Below are positions 17,603-25,898 of a stretch of 64,000 nucleotides of DNA, one piece after another (within the stretch, counting starts at the first letter, position 1; the number at the start of each line of letters is the position of its first letter). The notes under the pieces are model-generated. The model saw only the letters and a program-made list of their open reading frames with translations, was not told where the DNA came from and did not search any database. Both the position numbers and the translations under genes were made by a program. Origin of the DNA: Byssovorax sp. Its GTDB lineage: Bacteria > Myxococcota_A > Polyangia > Polyangiales > Polyangiaceae. Where the stretch lies: assembly GCA_025362495.1 (NCBI GenBank), contig JANYGI010000013.1, forward strand, positions 16,767 to 80,766, in the 5' to 3' direction.

Positions 17603-18727
17603 ATGATGCGTCGTCGGCAACTCATCGAGCTCGGGGCCTCGATCGCCACGTCCACCCTCGTCGGTCCCGCGCTCGCCGACGAAGCGCTCCTCCAGCACCT
17701 CGGCGCCCCGCAAGACCTGGGCACGCCGCTCGAGGCGTTGAACCGCCTGATCACGCCGACTCCGCTGTTCTTCGTGCGCAGCCATTTCGGCCCGCCCGCC
17801 CTCGATCTCGCGCGCAAGATCCGGATCTCCGGCCTCGTGCGCCAGCCGTTCGAGATCGACGAGACGGCGTTCGGGCATCTGCAACAGGTGACGGTGACGG
17901 CCGTCCTCCAGTGTGCCGGGAACGGGCGAGCGCTGCAGACTCCGCGCGTCCCCGGCGTGCAGTGGGTTCATGGCGCCATGGGACAGGCCACCTGGACGGG
18001 CGTGCGCCTCAAAGACGTGCTCGAGCGCGCAGGCGTCTTGCCGGGCGCGGCGCACGTGCGGCTCGCGGGCGCGGATCTGCCGCCCAAGCCCACCGTCCCG
18101 GCGTTCCTTCGCAGCATCCCGCTCGCGCGCGCCCTCGATCCAGGCACCCTCATCGCTTACCGGATGAACGGCGAGCCGCTCACGCTGGCCCACGGCGCGC
18201 CCTTTCGCCTCATCGTCCCGGGGTGGGCGGGTGACCACTGGATCAAGTGGCTCACCGATCTCCACGTCCAGAAGGACGAGGCCGAGGGCTTCTATTTCCA
18301 GACTGCCTATCGCCTGCCGATCGAGCCGGTCTCGCCCGGCGCGGCGGTACCCCCGGAGGCGACGCGCCCCCTCACCACGCTCCCGGTCAAATCGATCATC
18401 GCCCAGCCCCTCGACGGGAGCCGCCAGCGCGTCGGTAAACAGGAAATCACCGGCGTCGCGTTCTCGGGCGAGAAGGCGATTGCCCGGGTCGAGGTCAGCC
18501 TCGACGGCGGCGCGTCGTGGCGAGCGGCCACCCTCGAAGGCGAGCCCGGCGCGGGCCGCTGGCAGGTCTTCCGTCACGTCTTCGAGGACCGGACTCCCGG
18601 TCCAAAGCACGCTGTCGTGAGGGCGATTGAAGCGGGCGGCGCCACCCAGCCCGAGAAGGCCGCCTGGAACCCGGGCGGCTACCTCTGGAATGGATGGCAC
18701 GCTGTCTCCTGGGAGGTGGTAGCGTGA
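17603..18727 (+). CDS. Sulfite-oxidase-family molybdopterin oxidoreductase
   Basis: A 374-residue protein with a short twin-Arg-like/hydrophobic N-terminus (MMRRRQLIEL..., ending ALAD), then an oxidoreductase molybdopterin-binding domain with the Mo-ligating Cys104 in VLQCAGNGR, and a C-terminal Ig-like dimerisation domain (VEVSLDGGASW). This is the layout of SorA/SoxC-type sulfite dehydrogenases. The stop overlaps the start of a dihaem cytochrome c gene, matching the SorA-SorB arrangement in which electrons pass from sulfite through molybdenum to cytochrome c in the periplasm. The start at 17603 was chosen because it provides the signal sequence. Confidence 0.88.
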   Translation: MMRRRQLIELGASIATSTLVGPALADEALLQHLGAPQDLGTPLEALNRLITPTPLFFVRSHFGPPALDLARKIRISGLVRQPFEIDETAFGHLQQVTVTAVLQCAGNGRALQTPRVPGVQWVHGAMGQATWTGVRLKDVLERAGVLPGAAHVRLAGADLPPKPTVPAFLRSIPLARALDPGTLIAYRMNGEPLTLAHGAPFRLIVPGWAGDHWIKWLTDLHVQKDEAEGFYFQTAYRLPIEPVSPGAAVPPEATRPLTTLPVKSIIAQPLDGSRQRVGKQEITGVAFSGEKAIARVEVSLDGGASWRAATLEGEPGAGRWQVFRHVFEDRTPGPKHAVVRAIEAGGATQPEKAAWNPGGYLWNGWHAVSWEVVA

Positions 18728-19380
18728 TGCCGCGCCGTACGACAGCGCTGCTCGCGCTCACGGCAGCGATCGCGGTCGGCTGCAAAGGCGACCACGCCGG
18801 CCCCCCGCCCGCGCCCGCGTCATCGGCGAGCGCGCCGGTGATCTCCAGCGCCGCGCCGCTGCTCTCGGACACCGCCGCTCACGCCATGATCGTCGACGAT
18901 TGCCTGAGCTGCCACACCGAGCAGATGCTCGCGCAGCAGCGCCTCACGCCCAGGCAATGGGCCAGCGAAGTGAAGAAGATGCAAGGCTGGGGCGCGCCGG
19001 TGGAGCCCGAGAACATCGATCCTCTCGCCGCCTACCTCGCGGCGAAATACAGCACCGAGACCGCGCCCGAGCGCGTCCCCACGATCTCGCCCGCGGACGC
19101 CGCAGCCGCGATCGCGCCGCTACCGGACGGTGCCTTTGCCGGCGGCGACGCGGGACGAGGCGCGACGGCCTATCACGAGCTCTGCGCGACGTGCCACGCC
19201 GACGACGCCGGGGGCGCCGCGGTCGGCGTTCACCTCGTCGATCGCCCGCTGCTTCACCGCGCCGCCGACTTCGCGCGCGTGGTGCGCTCCGGCCGCGGCC
19301 GCATGCCCGCGTTCCGCGTCGAGGACGTGCCCGACGCCCAGATTGCCAATCTGCTGGCGCACCTTCGCTCATCGCGCTGA
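18727..19380 (+). CDS. Dihaem cytochrome c lipoprotein, probable partner of the molybdoenzyme
   Basis: A 217-residue lipoprotein (lipobox AVGC, Cys19) with two CxxCH haem sites: CLSCH (59-63) and CATCH (153-157), each in a short cytochrome domain; candidate axial Met residues include RMPAF in the second domain. The ATG shares a base with the TGA of the upstream gene, and a GTG three bases earlier is an alternative start. Coupling to the sulfite-oxidase-type gene suggests it accepts the electrons of that enzyme, as SorB does, but here with two haems and a lipid anchor. Confidence 0.85.
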   Translation: MPRRTTALLALTAAIAVGCKGDHAGPPPAPASSASAPVISSAAPLLSDTAAHAMIVDDCLSCHTEQMLAQQRLTPRQWASEVKKMQGWGAPVEPENIDPLAAYLAAKYSTETAPERVPTISPADAAAAIAPLPDGAFAGGDAGRGATAYHELCATCHADDAGGAAVGVHLVDRPLLHRAADFARVVRSGRGRMPAFRVEDVPDAQIANLLAHLRSSR

Positions 19381-19573
19381 ACCGCTGAATCAGACGATTT
19401 GATGAGCGATTGGTGTCAATTGCCCTCGGGGACAGTTCATGGTCGACGGCTGGCTGGCGGTCCAGGCGGACCATGACGTGTGGATGGCTTCAACTTTTGC
19501 GATTGGCCGCCGTTGTCCATTTGACGGTCGTGACGAGCGGCCCTAAGACAGATCCCGGATCTTGTGAAATCAG

Positions 19574-21121
19574 GTGCATTTCGTGGAGCAGAACGAGCGA
19601 TTGAGCGAACGTGACGAGGCGAGCGACCTCGTCACCAGCAAGGTGAAGCCCGGTAGCGGACACATAAAGACTTACGAAGAGCTCGACGGGGCCATGGGGC
19701 GCGAGGTCTTCTTCCGGGCGCAGCGCTTCACCGCCGCGGAGCTCCGCCCGTTGCACGGGACCGTCTCTCTGCTGGCGAGCGGTTGCAGCTGCACCGTTCA
19801 CGATATTTCGCCCAGCGGCGTGGCCTTCGTGTGGCCTCCCGGCGAACCGCGGCCCGAAAGCGCGACGCGGGTGACGGTACGTTTCGGAGACCACCTTGCC
19901 TACGAGGGCGATGTGCTGGTCGCGTCGGTCCGCGAGATCGCCGAAGGGACGTTGGTGGGCGTCTCGTTCACCGATCTCCTGGTCGACATCGACGCCGTCT
20001 TGCAGCTCCGCCAGGTGCTCGCCTGGTGCGGATCCCTCTCCGCGGCAGAGAAGCCTTGGGCGATGCCACGACAGCATCGCTTCCAGGCGCTGGTCTCCGA
20101 GCTGCGCCTCTTGCTCGAGGACGCGGAGGTGCAGCTGAACGCGCTCGAGCGCACGCTGCCCTGGCACGTGGTGCAGGGTGGGCCGTCGCTGGCGCGCACC
20201 GCGCTAATTTCCAGGATTCACACCGAACTTGCGGGCGACATCGTTCGTTACACGGAGGAGATCGACGCCGCCCTGCGCGAGATACCGGAGGCGAGCGCCG
20301 CCGCTGCGCAGGAATACTCGTTGCGCAACGTTCAGGCGTTCCTGCTCCAGTCACCGTGGATGCACCGGGCGCGGTACAAGCCTTTGGGCTACCCCGGCGA
20401 CTTCGAGGTCATGAACTTCGTCTACGAGCGCAATTTCGAGGGACCCACGCTCTTTGCCAAGGCGCTCAGCTACGCCTTCTTGCAAACCAAAGCCGCGCTG
20501 GCGGTGAAGTTCCGCAAGGATCTCATGAAGCGCGAGCTGCGCGCGCTCATCGAACGTCACGCAGGCAGCACCCGGCCCGTGCGGATCCTCAGCATCGCCG
20601 CGGGCCCGGCGCAGGAACTCTACGAGCTGTTGTCCGAGCTGAAGGAGCTCCCCGCGCCAGTCGAGATCGTTCTGTTCGATCAGGACAAGAACGCTCTCGG
20701 CCACGCCTACCGTCGCCTCAAGCCGCTCCTCTCCTCGAGAGCGCCCGGGCGGGCCAGCGTCGTCTTTCTCAACGAGTCGATAAAGCGCCTGCTCCGCGAC
20801 GCGCGCCTCTTCGACAGGTTCGAGAAGTTCGACGCAATCTACTCCTGCGGCCTCTTCGACTACCTGCAGCCCGCAACGGCCGTGCGGCTGGCGAGGAACC
20901 TGTTCTCCGCGACCGCGCCCGGCGGGGCGGTCTTCATCGCCAACATGGTCGACCACGACGGGCGCTGGTTAATGGAGCAGCACCTCGACTGGAAGCTCAT
21001 CTACCGCACGCGCGCCGAGCTGCTCGCCATCGGCGCGCGCGCGGCGCCCGAAGCTGCCACCCTCCAGATTCTGGAGGAAGAGACCGGCATCAACCCCTTC
21101 GTTCACATGATCCGAGGATGA
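19574..21121 (+). CDS. PilZ-like domain fused to class I SAM methyltransferase
   Basis: A 515-residue protein starting at a GTG. Residues about 40-150 resemble a PilZ/YcgR-like beta-barrel (VHDISPSGVAFVW, then VGVSF), a helical middle follows (about 170-330), and the C-terminal half is a Rossmann methyltransferase: ILSIAAGPAQEL (motif I), VLFDQDKNAL (acidic motif) and YSCGLFDYL. The C-terminal part resembles bacterial proteins linked to 3-hydroxy fatty acid methyl ester signal synthesis, but that assignment is tentative. If the barrel binds c-di-GMP this would be a second-messenger-controlled methyltransferase; the usual RxxxR motif is not clearly present. Confidence 0.75.
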   Translation: MHFVEQNERLSERDEASDLVTSKVKPGSGHIKTYEELDGAMGREVFFRAQRFTAAELRPLHGTVSLLASGCSCTVHDISPSGVAFVWPPGEPRPESATRVTVRFGDHLAYEGDVLVASVREIAEGTLVGVSFTDLLVDIDAVLQLRQVLAWCGSLSAAEKPWAMPRQHRFQALVSELRLLLEDAEVQLNALERTLPWHVVQGGPSLARTALISRIHTELAGDIVRYTEEIDAALREIPEASAAAAQEYSLRNVQAFLLQSPWMHRARYKPLGYPGDFEVMNFVYERNFEGPTLFAKALSYAFLQTKAALAVKFRKDLMKRELRALIERHAGSTRPVRILSIAAGPAQELYELLSELKELPAPVEIVLFDQDKNALGHAYRRLKPLLSSRAPGRASVVFLNESIKRLLRDARLFDRFEKFDAIYSCGLFDYLQPATAVRLARNLFSATAPGGAVFIANMVDHDGRWLMEQHLDWKLIYRTRAELLAIGARAAPEAATLQILEEETGINPFVHMIRG

Positions 21122-21134
21122 GCCTTGCGGGCAA

Positions 21135-22088
21135 TCAGCGCTGGCTCGACGAGACCCGGAACGCCCTGCGGTACGCCTGCGGGCTCGTGGTGACGACGCG
21201 CTGAAAGTGCTCGCGCAGCGTCGTCGCGGAGCCGAACCCGACCTTGGAGGCGATGGCTTCGACCGAGTGTCCCGTCGTTTCGAGCAGGTGCTGCGCCCGC
21301 CGCACCCGTGAGCGGAGCAGCCATTGCAGCGGCGTCGTCCCGGTCTGTTCGCGGAATCGTCGGCTGAGGGTGCGCGAGCTCATCGCGGCCCGGCGCGCCA
21401 GATCGCCCAGCGTGAGCGGGTCGCCGAGGCGGCCTTCGAGCCAGCGCAGGAGGGGTTCGAGCGACGAGCCGTCCGGCGCCGGCGGCTCGTGGACGATGAA
21501 CTGCGACTGGCCACCATCGCGCTCGAGCGGCATCACCGAGAGTCGCGCCGTGTCGGCGGCCACCGCAGAGCCGTGATCGCGGCGCACCATGTGGAGACAC
21601 AGATCGAGCCCCGCGGCGGCCCCCGCCGACGTCAGCAGCTGGCCCTCGTCGACATAGAGCACGTGCGGATCGACCTCGATCGCCGGGTGAACCCTCGCGA
21701 GCTCCGCGGCCGCGAGCCAGTGTGTCGTGGCCCGGTGCCCGTCGAGCAGCCCTGTCGCGGCGAGGACGAACGCGCCCGTGCAGATGGAGGCAATGCGCGT
21801 CCCTTTCGCCGCGGCGGCGCGCACGGCCTTCACCAGCTCGGCCGGCACGGGCGCCGCAGGATCGGCCACGCCGGGGAGAATGATGGTATCGGCCCGCGCC
21901 AGCTCGTCGAGCCCCGCGTGCGTGCGCAGGGTGAACGCGCCGGCGTTCACGTCCCTGGTGACGCCACAGACCCGCACCTGATACCCCGCCTGGCCGCCGG
22001 GCAGCCGCACGCGGCCAAACACCTCGACGGGGGTCGACAGGTCGAATGGAATCACCCCGTCCAGCGCGACCACGGCCACCACATGCAT
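21135..22088 (-). CDS. GlxA-type AraC regulator with DJ-1/PfpI domain
   Basis: A 317-residue transcription factor. The N-terminal half is a DJ-1/PfpI fold with the nucleophile-elbow Cys in ASICTGAFVLA and the ILPG turn; the C-terminal 100 residues form an AraC-type double helix-turn-helix (LARRAAMSSRTLSRRFREQTG and VGFGSATTLREHFQR). GlxA proteins usually activate catabolic genes for small amines or amides. I placed the start at 22088 (MHVVAVVAL), where the fold begins. It is divergent from the small membrane genes that begin at 22269, which may be targets. It converges on the methyltransferase gene with a 13-base gap. Confidence 0.9.
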   Translation of the reverse strand: MHVVAVVALDGVIPFDLSTPVEVFGRVRLPGGQAGYQVRVCGVTRDVNAGAFTLRTHAGLDELARADTIILPGVADPAAPVPAELVKAVRAAAAKGTRIASICTGAFVLAATGLLDGHRATTHWLAAAELARVHPAIEVDPHVLYVDEGQLLTSAGAAAGLDLCLHMVRRDHGSAVAADTARLSVMPLERDGGQSQFIVHEPPAPDGSSLEPLLRWLEGRLGDPLTLGDLARRAAMSSRTLSRRFREQTGTTPLQWLLRSRVRRAQHLLETTGHSVEAIASKVGFGSATTLREHFQRVVTTSPQAYRRAFRVSSSQR

Positions 22089-22268
22089 GGCACGAACATG
22101 AATGCCCGCAGGGTTCCCGCCAAGCCAAATCGACCCGTCGCGCAACGCCGGCCGTGGCGAGAACCTTGCGAAAATTGTCCTTCACGCCACTCACCACCGC
22201 CGTCCCGGATGTGCAATACCTCCCTGAACAGCGCCGCTCGGCCTCTCGGGTCGTCCGGCCTCGTGCCC

Positions 22269-22631
22269 ATGTACCGCGTCATCCTGCTCTTCAAGCTCAT
22301 CGGGGTCCTGCTCTACGCCGGCGGTCTGATCGCGGCGTTCGTCTCCACCTCGCTGAAGGAGCGCAAGCGCGCCGTACACGCCATCGCCTCACCGGGCCTC
22401 GTCCTCACGTGGGTGGGTGGATACCTGCTCACGACCGAGCTTCACCTCCCGCTGACCGAGCTCTGGATCCTGGGCGGGCTCGTCCTGTCGCTCGTCTCGC
22501 AGCTCGCCCTCGTCCACAGCGTCTCGCGCGATCGGCGCTCTGTCCCGGCGTTCCTCGCCGCCGCGATACCGCTTCTCGTCGTGCTGGCGCTCATGGTCTT
22601 TCGCCCCACCTGGTCGGACCTCCACGCATGA
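22269..22631 (+). CDS. Four-helix membrane protein
   Basis: A 120-residue protein with four hydrophobic segments and short polar loops, starting MYRVILLFKLIGVLLYAGG. It has the look of small DUF2269-type integral membrane proteins, but I am not certain of the family. Its stop overlaps the ATG of the DUF3817 gene (ATGA), so the two are translationally coupled. Function unknown; possible target of the divergent GlxA-type regulator. Confidence 0.75.
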   Translation: MYRVILLFKLIGVLLYAGGLIAAFVSTSLKERKRAVHAIASPGLVLTWVGGYLLTTELHLPLTELWILGGLVLSLVSQLALVHSVSRDRRSVPAFLAAAIPLLVVLALMVFRPTWSDLHA

Positions 22632-22942
22632 CCGCTCTCCGTCAGCTCCGCGTCATCGCCCTCCTCGAAGGGATATCGTTCCTGCTCCTCCTCTTCGTCG
22701 CCATGCCGCTCAAGCACCTCGCCGGGCTCGCCGTCGCGGTTCGCGTTGCGGGGAGCGTGCACGGCATCCTCTTCCTGCTCTTCATCTCGGCCTTGTTTCG
22801 CGCCGCGAGCGAGCGCGACTGGCCTGCTCGTCGCTCGCTCCTGGCGTTCGGAGCGTCGCTGGTGCCGGGCGGCACGTTCGCGCTCGATCGCCTGTTGAAG
22901 CGCGAGATCGAGGGCCTCTCGCCGGCCGAACGCGAGGAGTGA
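22628..22942 (+). CDS. DUF3817-family membrane protein
   Basis: A 104-residue protein with the DUF3817 pattern: LEGISFLLLLFVAMPLKH at residues about 13-30, then GSVHGILFLLF in the second helix, and a third helix before a charged tail. The family is known as small integral membrane proteins without defined function. Coupled to the preceding gene by a four-base overlap. Confidence 0.85.
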   Translation: MTALRQLRVIALLEGISFLLLLFVAMPLKHLAGLAVAVRVAGSVHGILFLLFISALFRAASERDWPARRSLLAFGASLVPGGTFALDRLLKREIEGLSPAEREE

Positions 22943-23104
22943 CGCCTTCGCGTAACCGTCGACGATATGTCGCCTGATTGCAAGGACCGTCCAGCGCGAC
23001 ACCGAAGGGGGCGGGAACCGCGGTCGCCCGAGTCGGAGGCCGGGCGAGCCGTCGAGCCCGCGCAAGGCACTCGCCGTGGGCCCCGCATGGAGGTAGGAGA
23101 ATTC

Positions 23105-23584
23105 ATGGCGCGCGTCCTCCCCGCCCTGACGGAGCATCGCCTTCTTCCAGTTGGCGTTCACGATCTCACCCTCGCCGAAGTCGAGACCTTGTTCGGCAGC
23201 TTTCAACGATCTGAGCGGCGTCGACGCCTGTTCGCGAAGCTCATGGAATATGTGGACGAAGTGAAGAGTGCCGGCTGGGATGCCCGGGTCATCGTCGACG
23301 GGAGCTTCGTCATGGCAGCGGTCGACGAGCCCGAGGACATCGACGTAATCCTCGTCCTGCCCCAGGATTGGGATATGGCGTCAGAAGTTCGGCCGTTCGA
23401 GTATAATCTGATCGCCCGGAAGCGGACGCGCCGACACTACGGCTTTGACGTCTTTGCTGTCCGCGCGGGCTCGCAGGAAGAGCAGGCCATGATCGCGTTC
23501 TTCGAGCAGGTCAACGTCAAGTGGAACGAGCCGCTCGGCTTGCCTGCCGGTCTCGGGAAGGGCATCGTGAGGATCGCGCCATGA
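23105..23584 (+). CDS. Nucleotidyltransferase-fold protein
   Basis: A 159-residue protein with a minimal nucleotidyltransferase signature: DGSFVMAAVDEPEDIDVILVL, in which Gly-Ser and the Asp-x-Asp pair stand at the spacing used by MNT/DNA polymerase beta-type enzymes. I chose the ATG at 23105 because AGGAG sits six bases before it; an ATG at 23087 is possible. It resembles the DUF6932 group often found in mobile or defence-like pairs. Stop overlaps the next start (ATGA), making a two-gene cassette. It could be the toxin or antitoxin of an NTase-type module; this is inference. Confidence 0.75.
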   Translation: MARVLPALTEHRLLPVGVHDLTLAEVETLFGSFQRSERRRRLFAKLMEYVDEVKSAGWDARVIVDGSFVMAAVDEPEDIDVILVLPQDWDMASEVRPFEYNLIARKRTRRHYGFDVFAVRAGSQEEQAMIAFFEQVNVKWNEPLGLPAGLGKGIVRIAP

Positions 23585-23820
23585 TCAAGACCGACCAGGA
23601 TCTCGAAGTCGTGCGACAGCAGCTCGCCCGCGTCGAGTCTACGTTCAGCGCGCTTCGGCGCGAGGTGCTGCCGCAGAGCGAGGAGCGTTTTCTGCTGATG
23701 GCTGACGTATACATCGAGCAGATCCTCGCGCTTCGCGCGGAGATCGACGCGTTCCTCGGACTCGATGTGGTCTTCGTGAGGCGAGCGGCGGCCGCCACCG
23801 GCGACCACTCCGCCCGGTAA
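23581..23820 (+). CDS. Small coiled-coil partner of the NTase gene
   Basis: A 79-residue, highly helical protein (TDQDLEVVRQQLARVESTF and VYIEQILALRAEIDAFLGL) with heptad spacing consistent with a coiled coil. Similar short helical segments are seen at the N-terminus of some antitoxin and HTH proteins, but no DNA-binding motif is present. The four-base overlap with the nucleotidyltransferase gene suggests stoichiometric production and a complex. Confidence 0.65.
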   Translation: MIKTDQDLEVVRQQLARVESTFSALRREVLPQSEERFLLMADVYIEQILALRAEIDAFLGLDVVFVRRAAAATGDHSAR

Positions 23821-23953
23821 GAGCACCTCGGACCTGTGGCTCAGCGCCTCGAACGATGGGCTCGCCACCGCGGGGGATCCCGCGGGCGTCGTCTTCTGGC
23901 GCGAGCCGTAGCCGCTAAAGTTGATCGGTCCGCCGTCGTACCATCCGAGCATC

Positions 23954-24457
23954 ATGCCTGCTCATCGCGCCGACGCCGCGGACCCCGCAGCCCTGGAAGC
24001 CTTTTGCGCCCACGAGCATCCTCCGCTCCCGCCCGCGAGGGCGAGTGTCCGCGTCGCTCCCGAGGGCGAACGCGGCAGTGGCCTCGCGGCGGCGCCAATC
24101 CGTGACAGTCTGATTGACGCTCTCCTCCGCGGCGACGAGCCGCGCGATCTCCACGCCCGCGCGGAGCACAGCGCCCTCGCCGCTCGCCTCGCGGCGCTCC
24201 GCGTCTCGACGGCGAGCGCGGGAGACGAGATTGCCAGTCACATCGTCCGCTTCATCGCCACGACCGAGAGCTTCGCCCTGGCGATCGAGCGGATGAAGAC
24301 CCTCCCTGAGGAGATGGCCTCGGCGCCGGTCCTCCTCACCGAGATCTGCGACGGGCTCGCCCGGATCGCCGCGATTGGCCACGATCTCTCGCTCGCCACG
24401 CGACGGGACACCGCAGATCCCGCCCGACGACCGAGCCTCGCGCCGCCTTTCCGCTGA
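23954..24457 (+). CDS. Hypothetical helical protein
   Basis: A 167-residue open frame with typical coding bias but no recognised family. The middle and C-terminal parts are amphipathic helices (SFALAIERMKTLPEEMASAPVLLTEICDGL). No signal peptide or TM segment. The start at 23954 is the first ATG after a GAG-containing leader; a longer form from 23921 is possible. Isolated between the NTase pair and the AT-rich promoter region. Confidence 0.5.
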   Translation: MPAHRADAADPAALEAFCAHEHPPLPPARASVRVAPEGERGSGLAAAPIRDSLIDALLRGDEPRDLHARAEHSALAARLAALRVSTASAGDEIASHIVRFIATTESFALAIERMKTLPEEMASAPVLLTEICDGLARIAAIGHDLSLATRRDTADPARRPSLAPPFR

Positions 24458-24520
24458 AGTCCCGGGCCTCGAGAGCGGTCGTGATACCGGGCAGCCCGGC
24501 GTCGCCGATTTCCCACGAGG

Positions 24521-24549
24521 TTGAACAATTGAATTTCGCAGCCAATAAA
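24521..24549 (+). promoter_or_regulatory. Candidate sigma-70 promoter in AT-rich patch
   Basis: In an AT-rich stretch that stands out sharply from the flanking DNA, TTGAAC (24521-24526) and AATAAA (24544-24549) are 17 bases apart, matching the -35/-10 layout. It precedes the lipoprotein hydrolase gene by about 100 bases. Confidence 0.45.
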
Positions 24550-24564
24550 ATTCGCAGTGCGAAT
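24550..24564. promoter_or_regulatory. Perfect 6-3-6 palindrome, operator candidate
   Basis: ATTCGC-AGT-GCGAAT is an exact inverted repeat located just downstream of the candidate -10, where a repressor would block transcription. Confidence 0.45.
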
Positions 24565-24648
24565 GATTCGTACACAAAATAATTGACGTCCCGGGCCCGT
24601 CACGCGACATGGAGCCTCCGCGTGATTCCGCGGTGAGGTAGAGGCGCC

Positions 24649-25869
24649 ATGAAAATTCGCGAGAAGGCCTGTGGGCTGTTGCTGGTCGCGCTGTCGGTGT
24701 CCGGTTCAGCCTGTGGCGGTGACGCGACAGAGGCCACGACGGCCACGGCCGCGGCCACCAGCGCGGGATCCAGCTCGGGGTCGGGCGGCTCCGGCGGGAG
24801 CATGGGTACGGGTGGGGCCGTGGCCATGGAGGTCATGTGCGAAGGTAGCAAGCTGCTGGCCGTCCCGGAGGACACTGCTGCTCCTGGGCCCTGGCCCGTC
24901 GGCACCAAGACGGTGATGCTCGCCGGCTTCACCACGGAGATCTGGTATCCGGCGACGCCGGGCAGCGAGGTCGGGAAGACGACCGCGCGCTACGACCTGC
25001 GGGAGCACCTGCCCGACGCCGATCAAGGCAAGATCCCGGACGCCGACAATCCCTATCAAGCGTGCAACTGCTACCGCGATCTCCCGCTCGATACGGCCCA
25101 CGGCGCCTATCCGACGGTGCTCTTCATCCACGGTACCGCCGCGTTCAGGACCCAGAGCGCGACCCAGACCGCCCACTGGGCGAGCCGCGGCTTCATCGTC
25201 GTCGCCGCCGATCACCCCGGGATCGGCCTGAAGGATCTCCTCGGTGGCATGTTCGGCGGTCATCAGGCGGCCGACGCCAAGCTCCTGCTCGACGCGCTCG
25301 CCAAGCCGGAGGGGGAGATCGCGTTCCTCGCCGGGAAGATCGCCGGAGACCGACTGGCACTCTCCGGCCACAGTGCGGGCGGAGGGGCCATCGCCGGCTT
25401 CGGCGATCGGCCCGGGGTCAAGGTGCTGATCCCCATGGCGGCGCAGGGCGTGATGGCCGGCGCAGCGCTGCAATCGACGCTGATCCTCGGCGCAGCAGAC
25501 GACGGGATCGCCAGCTACAGCGGGCAAGTGTCGGGCTACGCGAGCTCACCGAAGAAGAAGCGGCTCGTCGGGCTGGCCAGCGCAGGGCACCTGGCCTTCA
25601 GCGATCTGTGCGCGATCGGCAAGGACAAGGGGGGTATCCTCCAGGTGGCGATCGATCACGGGATCACGGTCAATCCGCTGATCGCGACGCTGGCCAAGGA
25701 CGGCTGCAAACCGGGGCAGCTCGAGCCCGAGAAGGGCTGGGCGATCGTCAACGCGGCGACCTCGGCGGCGCTGGAAGAGACGCTGTCGTGCTCGACGACG
25801 GCGGCCAAGCAGCTGGCCGGGCTGAAGGCGGCTTACGCGGACGTGAGCGAGTACCAGGAAAGCCTGTAG
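24649..25869 (+). CDS. Lipoprotein alpha/beta hydrolase (dienelactone/PAF-acetylhydrolase-like)
   Basis: A 406-residue secreted lipoprotein: signal ending GSACGG, a Ser/Gly linker, then an alpha/beta hydrolase. Seen are the oxyanion segment LFIHGTAAF (about residue 156), the nucleophile elbow GHSAGG with Ser242, and a HLAF segment (about residue 318) that likely supplies the catalytic His. The fold resembles the chlorophyllase/PAF-acetylhydrolase/polyester hydrolase group, so esterase activity outside the cytoplasm is expected; substrate unknown. It has its own AT-rich promoter region with a perfect palindrome, suggesting specific regulation. Confidence 0.88.
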   Translation: MKIREKACGLLLVALSVSGSACGGDATEATTATAAATSAGSSSGSGGSGGSMGTGGAVAMEVMCEGSKLLAVPEDTAAPGPWPVGTKTVMLAGFTTEIWYPATPGSEVGKTTARYDLREHLPDADQGKIPDADNPYQACNCYRDLPLDTAHGAYPTVLFIHGTAAFRTQSATQTAHWASRGFIVVAADHPGIGLKDLLGGMFGGHQAADAKLLLDALAKPEGEIAFLAGKIAGDRLALSGHSAGGGAIAGFGDRPGVKVLIPMAAQGVMAGAALQSTLILGAADDGIASYSGQVSGYASSPKKKRLVGLASAGHLAFSDLCAIGKDKGGILQVAIDHGITVNPLIATLAKDGCKPGQLEPEKGWAIVNAATSAALEETLSCSTTAAKQLAGLKAAYADVSEYQESL

Positions 25870-25898
25870 GGGCCGTGCGTCCGGCGCGGGGCCGAGCC

